In this document: in pieces, positions 32,722 to 41,604 of the stretch
How the letters are laid out: each line of letters starts with the position of its first letter
Numbering within the stretch: the first letter of the stretch is position 1
NCBI RefSeq assembly: GCF_008642275.1
Contig: NZ_CP029189.1
Span: forward strand, 7,682,268 to 7,746,267
Length of the DNA: 64,000 nt
Source: Streptomyces venezuelae
GTDB taxonomy: Bacteria; Actinomycetota; Actinomycetes; Streptomycetales; Streptomycetaceae
Direction: 5' to 3'
Program-made: the position numbers and the translations under genes
The notes under the pieces: generated by a model
Database searches by the model: none
Told to the model about the DNA's origin: nothing
Seen by the model: only the letters and a program-made list of their open reading frames with translations

Positions 32722-34608
32722 CTACAGTTCCTTCCGGGGCTCGGAGCCGGGTGCCGCCGTGCCGGTGTGGTGCATGGCGTGGGTGAGCAGGCCGATGAAG
32801 GCCCGGTTGAGCAGGGCGCTCTCGCCGGCCCGGAGAGGACGGCGGCTGAGGAGCAGCGCCTGGCCGTAGAGCGCTTCCGCGGTGGTCACGGCGAGTCCGC
32901 GCTCGGCGACCGTGATCGCCTGCCGGACCAGCGGGTTGAGATGGTTCAGCACGAGCTGGGCCCGGGGGGTCTCCTGGCGCAGCGAGCCCAGGATGTCCGC
33001 CCACAGACCGTCGCTGTCGGCCGCGAGCCCCGACCGGGTCCGCTCGTGGCGCGCCTCCCGGTTGTCGAGCAGCAGGGCGGGGGCCGTGACGGGCTGGAAG
33101 TCGCGCAGGACGACATCACAGTCGTGGAGGCCGATCGTCTCGCGGGCGACGGCGAGGAAGGCCGCCGCGCGCAGCTCGGCCGACGGATCGACGGCGTCGA
33201 GGTGGGCGGTGACGGTGGCCGGGTCGAGGTCGGTGACGGCCGTACCGGGCCGGATCTCCGGCAGGCGGTGCACCAGGTCACGGTCATAGGTGTAGCCGCC
33301 GTTGACGACGCCCAGTCCGGCGGCCGAGGCGATGGGGGCGACCTGGCGGAACTCCTCGACGCTGCGGGTGACCAGCACGGTCGCATGGTTCCGCGCGAAC
33401 TCCTCCAGGGTGACGTTGCCGTCGGTGGTCTCGAACGGCAGCCACGGCAGCACGATGCGCAGCAGCTCGTCGTCGTAGCGGGCGAGCGCCTTGACGGCGA
33501 GGTGGTGGGTGTCGATGAAGCGGTGCAGCAGGGCGGGGTCGCTGGCGGCGAGGCCGGTGAGCCAGTCGCGGATCCGCTCGCCGAGGGCGTCCCGTACGGC
33601 GGACAGGGTTCCGTCCTCGTACAGGGCCTCCCGCGAGGCGGTCGGCCGCAGGCTGGTCGTGTCGACGACGCAGCGTACGAAGAACGCCCACTCCGGCAGC
33701 AGTTCGGGCGCCTGGTCCGTCAGCAGCATGCCCTTGAGATGCACACGATGGCCAGCGCGCTGCGCCGGGCTCACGGCCGTGGGCAGGACGTACGCGACAC
33801 CGCGCAGCCCGGCGGCCGGGAGGTCGAGCTCGATGGTGTCGAGCGGGGTGAAGTCGAACAGCGTCCGGCAGTAGGCGGTCATCGCCTCGCGCCGGGCCAG
33901 GGGCGAGCGGTGGGCCTGCTCCCACGGAGGGGTCTCGTTGACCTGCTCGCTCTCGCCGCGCGGTCCGACGACGGTGACCCCGTAGCGCAGCAGTCCACCG
34001 TAGTGGCGGGCCAGGGAGGCCACCCGCTGCGGGGTGGTCCACTCGGCGTTGTCGGCGCGCGGCGTGAGACGGACGGTGGTGCCCGGCTCGGGCACGGCCG
34101 AGGCCGGCAGGGTACGGATCGTGTACCGGCCGTCGGAGTGGCCACGCCACTCGACGGCGGGCGCCGCCGGATCGGCCGCGGAGCGACTGAGCACCGTGAT
34201 CTCGTCCGCGACGACGAAGCAGGCGAGCAGGCCGATGCCGAACTGGCCGATGAAGTCGCCGCGGGCGGCGTCGAGCCCGGAACCGTCCAGGGACCCGCCG
34301 GACGTCCGCTTCGAGCTGCGCCCGATGGTGGCGAGGAACCGGTGGACGTCGGCCTCGGTGAGACCGATTCCGGTGTCCGTGACGGTCAGGGTGTCGCCGG
34401 TGCGCACCGTGATGCCGGCCGGTGAGCCGGGGGCGAGCGCCTGCCGGGCGGTGATGGCGTCCACGGCGTTCTGCAGCAGCTCGCGCAGGTAGACGCGGGG
34501 GCTGGAGTAGAGGTGGTGGGAGAGCAGGTCGACCAGTCCGCGCAGGTCGACCTGGAAGGTGTGCGCAGTTTCTGAGTTTGGCACCTGGCGAAGTCTTTCG
34601 GTGGGCAC
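32722..34608 (-). CDS. HSP90 family protein
   Basis: A 628-residue HSP90-like chaperone with a GHKL ATPase domain: E43 and N47 in LRELLQNAVDA, DTGIG at 78-82, and GQFGIGLLACFVVADEI at 121-137. The middle and C-terminal domains follow but are shorter and more divergent than in HtpG. It is followed without gap by the large helical-repeat gene, an arrangement that suggests a dedicated chaperone pair. GTG start at 34608; an in-frame GTG at 34584 is possible, and neither has a good Shine-Dalgarno. Confidence 0.93.
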   Translation of the reverse strand: MPTERLRQVPNSETAHTFQVDLRGLVDLLSHHLYSSPRVYLRELLQNAVDAITARQALAPGSPAGITVRTGDTLTVTDTGIGLTEADVHRFLATIGRSSKRTSGGSLDGSGLDAARGDFIGQFGIGLLACFVVADEITVLSRSAADPAAPAVEWRGHSDGRYTIRTLPASAVPEPGTTVRLTPRADNAEWTTPQRVASLARHYGGLLRYGVTVVGPRGESEQVNETPPWEQAHRSPLARREAMTAYCRTLFDFTPLDTIELDLPAAGLRGVAYVLPTAVSPAQRAGHRVHLKGMLLTDQAPELLPEWAFFVRCVVDTTSLRPTASREALYEDGTLSAVRDALGERIRDWLTGLAASDPALLHRFIDTHHLAVKALARYDDELLRIVLPWLPFETTDGNVTLEEFARNHATVLVTRSVEEFRQVAPIASAAGLGVVNGGYTYDRDLVHRLPEIRPGTAVTDLDPATVTAHLDAVDPSAELRAAAFLAVARETIGLHDCDVVLRDFQPVTAPALLLDNREARHERTRSGLAADSDGLWADILGSLRQETPRAQLVLNHLNPLVRQAITVAERGLAVTTAEALYGQALLLSRRPLRAGESALLNRAFIGLLTHAMHHTGTAAPGSEPRKEL

Positions 34609-34818
34609 GCGCGGGCGTCGGGGCGGCGCGTGCGGGGCGGGTGTGGGCGGAGCGGAACGGCGGCGTGTCCGGGACGGGAGCCTGGGCGCTGGGCGCCGGG
34701 TGCGGTCGTGCCGCGGCCGGGGCGCCGCGCGCCCGACCGGTGCCCGGGCGCGCGAAGGAGTCCCGCCGTGCGGTGAGCTCCCGGGCTCCCCGGACCGCCC
34801 CGGCGTTCGCGGGCTGGG

Positions 34819-35796
34819 TCAGCGCCCGGCCGACGCACGCTGCCGACGGTAGGCGGCGGCGGGGTCGGAGCCGTTCAGGTAGTACCAGGGGAACTTGGTG
34901 ACGCGGCCGTCGGTCGCGCGGAAGCACTCGCGTGCGCCGTCGCGCTCCCCGGCCAGCGAGAACGCCATGGCGAAGGTGTTGAGGACCTGGATCCAGCCTC
35001 CCCGGCGGGCGAAGTCCGAGTGCCGGAACGAGTGCTCGGCGGCCTCCGCCAGGGACGCCCTGACCTCGGACCGGCTCATGTAGGCGGCGTCCGGCCCGGA
35101 GTCGAGGGAGAGCCAGTGCTCCAGGTGCGCGATGGCCACCAGCTGGCCCAGGTGCGTTCCGGCCGGGGCACCGAACGCGGACGACCGGGCGAACGCGTGC
35201 ATCTCCTCGTGCGACCCGCCCCACTTTTCGCACACCTGCTGCAACTGTTGCTGGTGGGACGCCAGATGCTGCGGGTCACGGCGCACCACGGCCTCGAACC
35301 GCCGTCGCGCGAGGGTCTGCCCGACCTCCAGGCCACGGCCGGTGACCTGGAGTCCGTACCAGGGTGAGGTCCACTGCGGCTCGCGGTCCGCCGCCTCGTA
35401 CAGCCGCTGTTCGGCCGTGCGCAGACGCGCGTGGAAGACCTCGAACTGCTGGCGCGAGACGTCCTTCGCCCGCGCGCCGGTCCGAGCGTCCCAGCCCCAG
35501 CTGATGTGACGAATGCCCGCCACGAGACGGGGAAGGGCGGATTCGGGCTCCGCTTCGACGACTTTGTCGATCCACCGCTCCACCCCGGCGGTGTCGCCGA
35601 CGGCCCACAGCAGCTCGGTCCGGTCGTCGCTCTCCGAACGTGCGTCGAGCACCTCGCGCACCGTGCTCCAGTCCGCTGCGGCGGCAGCCTCCCGCACACG
35701 CCGCACCTCGGGATCGCCCGAGTCCTCCTGCACGCGGGCCGCGGGCCGGCCGGCCCATTTCCCGAGCGTGTCTCCCCAATGACGGAGCAACGTCAT
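34819..35796 (-). CDS. Conserved-looking soluble protein, helical repeat type
   Basis: A 325-residue helical protein without signal peptide. Notable segments are WGWDARTGARAKDVSRQQF, DREPQWTSPWYGLQVTGRGL and HQQQLQQVCEKWGGSHEEMH. The spacing of aromatic and alanine residues suggests TPR/SEL1-like helices, but no standard domain is clear. ATG at 35796. It lies 210 bases upstream of the HSP90 gene on the same strand and may be part of that unit. Confidence 0.75.
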   Translation of the reverse strand: MTLLRHWGDTLGKWAGRPAARVQEDSGDPEVRRVREAAAAADWSTVREVLDARSESDDRTELLWAVGDTAGVERWIDKVVEAEPESALPRLVAGIRHISWGWDARTGARAKDVSRQQFEVFHARLRTAEQRLYEAADREPQWTSPWYGLQVTGRGLEVGQTLARRRFEAVVRRDPQHLASHQQQLQQVCEKWGGSHEEMHAFARSSAFGAPAGTHLGQLVAIAHLEHWLSLDSGPDAAYMSRSEVRASLAEAAEHSFRHSDFARRGGWIQVLNTFAMAFSLAGERDGARECFRATDGRVTKFPWYYLNGSDPAAAYRRQRASAGR

Positions 35797-35963
35797 GCCC
35801 CCACCCCTTGAAATGTCCGAACGAGGAGGGCGTTGATCACCTCCCGTGAAGGTAGTGACTATCACGTCCGACCGGCAATCGCACACACGTTTCCCGGCGT
35901 GCGTCGGCGAGGAGCAGAGCACACGTCACGCGCTCCGCCGGGGCGGGTGGGGTGCGCAGACGG

Positions 35964-36001
35964 CGGCGCCCCGCTCCGGGGATCCCGGTGGCGGGGCGCC
36001 G
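35964..36001 (-). terminator. Hairpin terminator
   Basis: CGGCGCCCCGC (35964-35974) and its exact complement (35991-36001) lie just past the stop of the secreted crystallin-like gene at 36017. Confidence 0.75.
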
Positions 36002-36016
36002 TCGCGTGCGGGCCTG

Positions 36017-36571
36017 CTACAGCAGGGCGATCGAACTCGCCCGGTCGTTCATCGCGTCCCCGACGTACGAGGTCGACTGCTGGTACTCCTGGTGGATTCC
36101 GGAGGTGTTGGGGGCGTCCCACAGCTCCAGCCAGCACGACAGAGTGGTCAGCGAGCTGACGGAGTTGTTCCAGATGCCGTCGAGGTTGATCTGTGCGTCG
36201 CGGCCGTTGCCGCTCTGGCAGCCGTTGGCGCCGGCTAAGACCAGGGCGGAGCCGCCGTAGTTCGAGTCCGCGTAGATGACACCGAGCTGCACGGACTGCG
36301 TCGCCGCAGGGCCCATGGAGGCCTTGAGGCGTTCGGCCAGGCTCTGGTCGATGTGCTTCGCCGACAACGGCGCGTCCGTGATCCGTCCGTGGGTGGAGGC
36401 GGTGATGGCCTCCCGGAAGGTGCCGTAGCACTGCTTGCTGCCTGAATCGATGTCGAGCACGCAGTTCGTCGGCGCGGGCGAGGGCGCGGCGTTCGCGGTG
36501 GCGGCGCCCGTGCCCAGGGCCAGGATGGTGGCTGCTGATGCGATGGCGATACGTGACGTACGAGCAAACAT
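36017..36571 (-). CDS. Secreted beta/gamma-crystallin-like protein
   Basis: A 184-residue exported protein. The signal peptide ends near ANAAPS (about residue 28). The C-terminal 80 residues read VIYADSNYGGSALVLAG, then NNSVSSLTTLSCWLELWDAPNTSG, the two-Greek-key pattern of beta/gamma-crystallin folds, often calcium binding. An N-terminal segment of about 60 residues has two cysteines. ATG at 36571. Exported role unknown. Confidence 0.75.
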   Translation of the reverse strand: MFARTSRIAIASAATILALGTGAATANAAPSPAPTNCVLDIDSGSKQCYGTFREAITASTHGRITDAPLSAKHIDQSLAERLKASMGPAATQSVQLGVIYADSNYGGSALVLAGANGCQSGNGRDAQINLDGIWNNSVSSLTTLSCWLELWDAPNTSGIHQEYQQSTSYVGDAMNDRASSIALL

Positions 36572-36995
36572 GGGTCACTCCTATCGGTTCGTTCTGCCAA
36601 CACCATGGATGCTCGCGTCCCACTCGGGCATGAGCCAGAGGCACATTCGGCCAGACTCGTTGTATGTCGCACGAGTGTTGCGGTTCCACAGGCGGAGCCT
36701 GACGCCGTGCGCGGGACCTGACCTGCCCTCGTACGTGGGGCGAGCCACCGGCGGGGACCGGGACGGGAGGGAGAATCCGGCTCGAACTGTTCGAGGTCCG
36801 CGCGCGGCCCCGGACCGCCGCGGCCGGCCGTCTCCACCTCGGGCGCGGACCGCCTGGAAGGTCCGGGCCCCCGTGGCCGGATCGGCGCTCTGCCGCAGAA
36901 GGGCCGGCCTGTGTTCAGCTACGTGCCGGCACCTGCCGGGCGACGCCGGCCCGAAGCGGCACCGCCCGCACGCACCCGAAGAGTTGGGAGAGAAC
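36572..36995. other. Divergent intergenic region
   Basis: A 424-base gap between two divergent secreted-protein genes. It should carry both promoters. GGGAGAG precedes the ricin-type gene. I see no additional gene. Confidence 0.45.
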
Positions 36996-37616
36996 ATGCC
37001 CCGTCCCGCCCGCTCGGCGGCGGTCACCGCGATCACCGCCGTCGCCTTCGCCACCGCTCTGACCGGAACCGCCGGAGCCGACGCCTCCGGCGGTTCCGCA
37101 GCCCCGGCCCGGGCCGTACCCCAGCCCGTGTACTGGAACGCACCGCCGCAGGGCGTCACGGCCCCCGCACCGCAGCGACTGCTGAACCAGCCCGTACGGA
37201 TCACCAACGACTTCGCCAAACGTCCCACCACCCAGTGTCTGGACGTGGATGCCAACGGTGGCGGAAACGGCACGGTCGTCCAGATCTGGCAGTGCAACGG
37301 CACCACCCAGCAACGGTGGTACCTCTGGAACAACGGCGCGCTGGAGAGCTACCGCTTCCCCGGCAAATGCCTGGACGCCGACCTCAACGGCGGTGGCCGC
37401 AACGGCACCAAGGTACAGATCTGGGACTGCAACAACACGCCGCAGCAGAGCTGGTCCCACCCGTCGGGCGACCGTGCGATCTACAACGCGCGCTTCTACT
37501 CCGGCGGCAACATCGTCATGGACCGCGACGCGAACGTCCTGGGCAACGGGGCCCGCATCCAGCTGTGGCAGAAGAACTTCCAGTCGCAGCAGTGGTGGGA
37601 CGTCTGGGCCGACTGA
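36996..37616 (+). CDS. Secreted ricin-type beta-trefoil lectin
   Basis: A 206-residue exported protein. A signal peptide of about 28 residues (ending TAGADA) precedes a beta-trefoil of about 140 residues with three repeats carrying the QxW feature: CLDVDANGGGNGTVVQIWQC, CLDADLNGGGRNGTKVQIWDC and a degenerate third copy ending QLWQKN. No catalytic domain is attached, so it is a stand-alone carbohydrate-binding protein. ATG at 36996 with GGGAGAG upstream. Confidence 0.9.
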   Translation: MPRPARSAAVTAITAVAFATALTGTAGADASGGSAAPARAVPQPVYWNAPPQGVTAPAPQRLLNQPVRITNDFAKRPTTQCLDVDANGGGNGTVVQIWQCNGTTQQRWYLWNNGALESYRFPGKCLDADLNGGGRNGTKVQIWDCNNTPQQSWSHPSGDRAIYNARFYSGGNIVMDRDANVLGNGARIQLWQKNFQSQQWWDVWAD

Positions 37617-37638
37617 CCTGGGCAGCCAGCGCGACGAT

Positions 37639-37678
37639 CCTCCTCGGGTACGCGATGACGATCGGAAGCCCGAGGAGG
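37639..37678. terminator. Hairpin terminator
   Basis: CCTCCTCGGG (37639-37648) pairs with CCCGAGGAGG (37669-37678) after the lectin gene stop at 37616; the facing gene ends at 37734. Confidence 0.65.
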
Positions 37679-37733
37679 TGTCACGTCCGGCCCGCGGACG
37701 GTGCGGCGGCGCCAGGCGTGGCGGGGTCGCGGG

Positions 37734-38258
37734 TCAGTCCCACCAGAGCACGACGAGCAGACGGCGCTCGGCTGCTTCGAGGTAGAAGTCGCGCAAGGCG
37801 TTGAAGTGCCCGAGCAGGTACGCGCGCACGCCGCCGGTGATGTGGGCGGCCTCGGGGCCGATCAGGGAGGTGACCTCACGGTCGTCGGCTGGCAGCGCGG
37901 CGAGGAGGGCCGCCATGTCGATCTGGCCGAGCAGTTCGGAAACGACCGCCACCTGGGCGACATCCAGGGCGGTGGGGGTGCCGCCCAAGGGGGCTATGGC
38001 GTGCGGGTGGGTGGCGAGGAAGCCGAGGTCCAGACCGGTGTCGCCGTCGGTGGCCCGGCGCAGAGCATGAAGAGGGACCCCTTCGAGTCCGGCGGCCTCG
38101 CCGACGCGGTCCAGCAGCGCCGGTGCCCAGTCCAGGTCCAGTACGTCAGGCGCCGGTGGATCCCATCGGGGATCACGATCCGGTGACGCGTCGGCGGACT
38201 GACGGCAGGCGGCGAGGTACGACTCCGGGATACGGGCGAGCTGCAGGGTGACGGCCAT
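37734..38258 (-). CDS. DUF1877 (YfbM-like) family protein
   Basis: A 174-residue soluble protein. It shows the family layout: N-terminal IPESYLAACRQSAD, a middle LDLDWAPALLDRVGEAAG, and the C-terminal helix VRAYLLGHFNALRDFYLEAAERRLLVVLWWD. The fold is known from YfbM; the function is not. ATG at 38258. Confidence 0.85.
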   Translation of the reverse strand: MAVTLQLARIPESYLAACRQSADASPDRDPRWDPPAPDVLDLDWAPALLDRVGEAAGLEGVPLHALRRATDGDTGLDLGFLATHPHAIAPLGGTPTALDVAQVAVVSELLGQIDMAALLAALPADDREVTSLIGPEAAHITGGVRAYLLGHFNALRDFYLEAAERRLLVVLWWD

Positions 38259-38483
38259 GACGCCATCATCCACGGCATGCCCAACGGACTCGTACGCGGC
38301 CGGGCAACGGCGGTTGCCGAGCGGTGCGGGGCGCACAGGTCCCCGTCGACACGGGCGCGCCTGTACGTGCCGCACGGTGTCGTGGAGCCGCAGCCGCCCT
38401 CGATGCGCAGCCGCCGGAACGGCCCCGGCGCGTGACAGGGCGGCCAGAGGGAACGAAATACCGGTTTCCGTCCCGGAGACCGA

Positions 38484-38690
38484 TCACGTGATCGGCTGTG
38501 TGGTCCCGTCAGGGAGCGAGAACGTCTCGCTGGCGTAGGGGCGTGCCGTGACCTGCCCGCCCGCGGCCGTGCACTCGTCTCTGGTGATGTTCGGAGACGA
38601 TGCGGCTGCGGTGCTGACGGCGCCGATCGCGCTCATCCCGGCAAGAGTGGCCCCGGCGAGGGCGAGGCCCAGGACTCTGCGTATGCGCAT
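38484..38690 (-). CDS. Small secreted protein
   Basis: A 68-residue protein with a clear signal peptide (MRIRRVLGLALAGATLAGMS, cleavage near ASS about residue 32) and a mature part of about 36 residues, NITRDECTAAGGQVTARPY then ASETFSLPDGTTQPIT, with a single cysteine. ATG at 38690 behind GAGGAGGAA. No family recognised. Confidence 0.7.
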   Translation of the reverse strand: MRIRRVLGLALAGATLAGMSAIGAVSTAAASSPNITRDECTAAGGQVTARPYASETFSLPDGTTQPIT

Positions 38691-39001
38691 GACTTCCTCC
38701 TCCTCTCAGGCGCCTCCGTTCGGCCCTCGGGAAGGACAAGTCTCAGGACGACGGCGCCCTACCACCCAGCATGGGCGCTCCACCCGTGACCCGCGAGGCG
38801 AGGCCGGACCCTGCAGCCGACACCGGGCACGGGCGATCGCGGACGGTGACCTGACCGCCCCGGAGAGGCATACGGCGGCTGCGGGGCCGGCAGCCGGTGC
38901 GCTCCGGTCCCGCCCCAAGAGGAAACCCGCCTCGCCGTCTGAGGGGTTACCCCGAGGCGGAGGCGCAGACACCCGGCACCGCCGACGCGCGACGAGGAGC
39001 G
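38691..39001. other. Intergenic region
   Basis: About 310 bases between two minus-strand small genes. No gene, hairpin or repeat is recognised beyond the ribosome site of the small secreted protein. Confidence 0.4.
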
Positions 39002-39244
39002 TCAGCCGTGCCGCCCGTGTCGCCACAGGACATGGACGACACGGACCACCGCGAGAACTCCGGCGACCCAGGCCCCGCCGACCTGGAGGAACTCCTCGAC
39101 CGCAGGAGGAAGGTGCCAGACGGCCGTCGGCCCGGCGATCGCGGCGAACACCACGGCGCCGAGGAACCCCGCGCTCAACAGCGCATACCCGATCTCGACA
39201 GGTAACTCGTCTCGTTCCGCCTGGCTCCGTCGTCTCGTCGTCAT
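39002..39244 (-). CDS. Small membrane protein, DUF6332-like
   Basis: An 80-residue protein with a charged N-terminus (RRRSQAERDELPVEIGYAL) and two hydrophobic helices (about 19-43 and 53-74) ending VVRVVHVLWRHGRHG. This matches small Streptomyces two-helix proteins annotated DUF6332, from memory. ATG at 39244. Function unknown. Confidence 0.7.
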   Translation of the reverse strand: MTTRRRSQAERDELPVEIGYALLSAGFLGAVVFAAIAGPTAVWHLPPAVEEFLQVGGAWVAGVLAVVRVVHVLWRHGRHG

Positions 39245-39322
39245 GGCGCAACCGTCGCACGGGGAGCCGCCGACCGTCCACGAGGCAACGCCAAGGGCGG
39301 GGGCCAGGGGCCGGATGGCCGG

Positions 39323-40006
39323 TCAGGGCCTCGGTGTGCGGGCGAGGCGCAGTCCCACGTCGTCGATCCGGAGTGTGGGGTGGCTGCGCCGCCGCACGGA
39401 GGCGCGGCAGCTCCAGTGTTCGTCGAACCAGCCGCCGCCGCGCAGCACCCGGTACGAGCCGTACACCTCGGGGTCGTAGACGTCCCAGCACCACTCCCAG
39501 ACGTTGCCGAGCATGTCGTACAGACCCCAGGAGTTGGGAAGGCGGCCGCCGACCTCGTGGATGTGCTCCCGGGAGTTCCCGCGGTGCCAGGCGATGTCGT
39601 CGAGGGGACCGTAGCGGGGACCGGCGGTGCCTGCCCGGCAGGCGTGTTCCCATTCGGCCTCGGTCGGCAGCCGGTAGCCGTCCGCCTCCCGGTCCCAGGT
39701 GACCCCGTCCTCTTGGCCGTCTCCGTTGTCGGTCGTGCCGGTGGCGTGGGGGAGACGGTAGGCGGGAGTCAGCCCTTCCTGCCTGGACAGGGTGTTGCAG
39801 TACCGGACGGCGTCCCACCACGACAGGTCGTGGACCGGCAGCAGGCCGCTGCCCTGTCCGCTGCCGGGGTCCGTACCGGTGGTCTGTGCGTAGGCGGCCT
39901 GGGTGACCGGGTGTGCCGCGAGCTCGTACGGGGCCAACTCGACGGACCAGGTGCGCTCGGTACGGCGGTCGGAGAGCGTGACGTGTCCGCCCGGCACAGT
40001 GATCAT
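39323..40006 (-). CDS. Formylglycine-generating enzyme-fold (SUMF1/FGS) protein
   Basis: A 227-residue protein with the full FGE/C-type lectin-like fold: AAHPVTQAAYAQ near the start, PVHDLSWWDAVRYCNTLS, YRLPTEAEWEHACRAG, LYDMLGNVWEWCWDVYD and RVLRGGGWFDEHWSCRASVRRR. True FGEs have two copper-binding cysteines in the last segment; here only the second is visible, so sulfatase activation is doubtful. No sulfatase is near. It is divergent from the protein at 40240, and such domains are used as scaffolds in conflict and signalling systems. ATG at 40006. Confidence 0.88.
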   Translation of the reverse strand: MITVPGGHVTLSDRRTERTWSVELAPYELAAHPVTQAAYAQTTGTDPGSGQGSGLLPVHDLSWWDAVRYCNTLSRQEGLTPAYRLPHATGTTDNGDGQEDGVTWDREADGYRLPTEAEWEHACRAGTAGPRYGPLDDIAWHRGNSREHIHEVGGRLPNSWGLYDMLGNVWEWCWDVYDPEVYGSYRVLRGGGWFDEHWSCRASVRRRSHPTLRIDDVGLRLARTPRP

Positions 40007-40239
40007 GATGTCCGATTCCTCGTCTTCCCCGCCGTTCGGGACGGCGTCCGCTTCCCCGACGACGCGGTACGGGGACCGCCCGGACGCGGCCGTGATGGTG
40101 GGCGCCGCCCCGATCTGCCGTGTCCCGGAGCCGAGTTGGTCAACCTACCCGATCACCAGGTCGAGAGTGGACTACGTGGCCGGGTGCGGGTTGTGGTGCT
40201 GGTTCACCATGGGGTCCGTGGGGTGGGTACCGTCTGCTC

Positions 40240-41511
40240 ATGTACTTCAACGGAGCGGGGCGGCAGCGGGGGCACGTGCTGCTCATAGCCGGGGACGGCG
40301 CGGCGCGCCGCCGCACGGTGCACCTCGCGCCCAGCGCGAACCTCGCCGCACTTGCGATGGTGCCGGCCTCGGTGCTTCTGGGCAGTGAACTCCCCACGGA
40401 CACGGTGTGCCTGGACGGGGTCCGTGACCCGAACACGGTGCTGGCGCGGTTGCGCACCGCTGCCGCGACCCCGGGTCCCCTGCTGCTGTACCTCTCGGGC
40501 AGGCTGACCGCCGACCGCCGCGGCCGCGGGCTCCACCTCGCCCTGGCCGGGACCACACAGGCCGCGGTCCGGTACACGGCCCTGCCGTGGGAGTGGCTGG
40601 GCGGTGAACTGCGCAGCCGCCCCGCCGGGCTGACGACGGTGCTCCTCGACCTCGCGGCCGACAAGCAGGCGTGGCCGCTGCTCCAGGAGTACGGGAGTCT
40701 GCCCGCCTTCCCGTGCGCCGAGGTGTACGGGGTGGTCTGCCCGCCGGGTTTCGCCGCGGGCGACGGCACGGTGAGCGGCTACACCCGGCACTGGATCGAC
40801 CAGCTGCGGCGCAGTCCGGTCAGGCCGGCCGACGTACAGCTGCACGCCCTCGCGGCGGGGGCCGCGGGACTTCCGCCGGGTGCGCTGGTCCTGCCGACCG
40901 CCCGTGAGCTGGGCATGCGCCCCGGCCCGCTGCGGTCGCAGCCGCAGCCGCCGCAACCGGACCCGCAGGCGCCGGCCCCGCACGGGTGGCAGGACGCGGA
41001 CGGGCCCGCCGGTCCGGCCGTACCGGGCCACGATCAGGGTCCGGCGTCGGATCCCGGCGGGGCGGCGGGCGGGGATCCCCGGCCGTACATCCACGCGCTG
41101 GCCATGGAGGGACGCCATCCGGAGGCGGCCGCTCTCGCCCGGGCCTGGGAGGAACACGTACGGCAGACCTGCGGGTTCTCCTCCCCGCAGGCGGTCCAGT
41201 GGGCGGAGATCCGCGCGGACCTGGCACGGATGGCAGGTGACTTCCCGCTGGCCACCGAACTGTGGATCGGGGCCTGCCGGGCCCGGCTGGCCGGCCAGGG
41301 CGCGACCGACCCCGAGGTGCATGCCGCGGCGGCGGGCGCCCTGTACTGCTGGACGCAGCTCAAGGACCGCGCTCCGGCAGCGGAGTCGGGGCCCGAGCTG
41401 GTCGCCCTGCTGTGTGCCCTGCCCACCCTCGACCCCCGTCATCTCCGGCTGGCACAGGCACGCCTGGAGGCACTGCGCGCCCCGGGCCTGCCCCGCGCCG
41501 TTCCCATCTGA
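40240..41511 (+). CDS. Protein with inactive caspase-like N-terminal region and C-terminal helices
   Basis: A 423-residue soluble protein. Residues about 1-215 suggest a caspase-like alpha/beta fold: LLLYLSGR at 81-88 sits where caspases have YYSGHG, and TTVLLDLAADKQAW at 132-145 where the catalytic cysteine of LDCC would be. Both catalytic residues are replaced, so it would be non-proteolytic. A Pro/Gln/Gly-rich linker (about 225-285) leads to a helical part (about 290-423) with TPR-like character. ATG at 40240; divergent from the FGE-fold gene. The caspase comparison is my inference, not a profile match. Confidence 0.65.
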   Translation: MYFNGAGRQRGHVLLIAGDGAARRRTVHLAPSANLAALAMVPASVLLGSELPTDTVCLDGVRDPNTVLARLRTAAATPGPLLLYLSGRLTADRRGRGLHLALAGTTQAAVRYTALPWEWLGGELRSRPAGLTTVLLDLAADKQAWPLLQEYGSLPAFPCAEVYGVVCPPGFAAGDGTVSGYTRHWIDQLRRSPVRPADVQLHALAAGAAGLPPGALVLPTARELGMRPGPLRSQPQPPQPDPQAPAPHGWQDADGPAGPAVPGHDQGPASDPGGAAGGDPRPYIHALAMEGRHPEAAALARAWEEHVRQTCGFSSPQAVQWAEIRADLARMAGDFPLATELWIGACRARLAGQGATDPEVHAAAAGALYCWTQLKDRAPAAESGPELVALLCALPTLDPRHLRLAQARLEALRAPGLPRAVPI

Positions 41512-41512
41512 A

Positions 41513-41557
41513 CGCCGGGGCGGGACCGGTCCCCCCGGGGGCGGTCCCGCCCCGGCG
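41513..41557. terminator. Strong hairpin terminator
   Basis: A perfect 16-bp inverted repeat (41513-41528 with 41542-41557) begins two bases after the stop codon at 41511 and faces the convergent FMN reductase gene. Confidence 0.85.
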
Positions 41558-41604
41558 CCGGTCCGTTCCCTGGAGCGAAGGGGCTGGCGCGCGGGGTCGT
41601 AGGG

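Noticed and set aside
29806..34425. 1539-residue plus-strand open frame
   Set aside because: It is antisense to the helical-repeat and HSP90 genes; the HSP90 motifs settle the strand.
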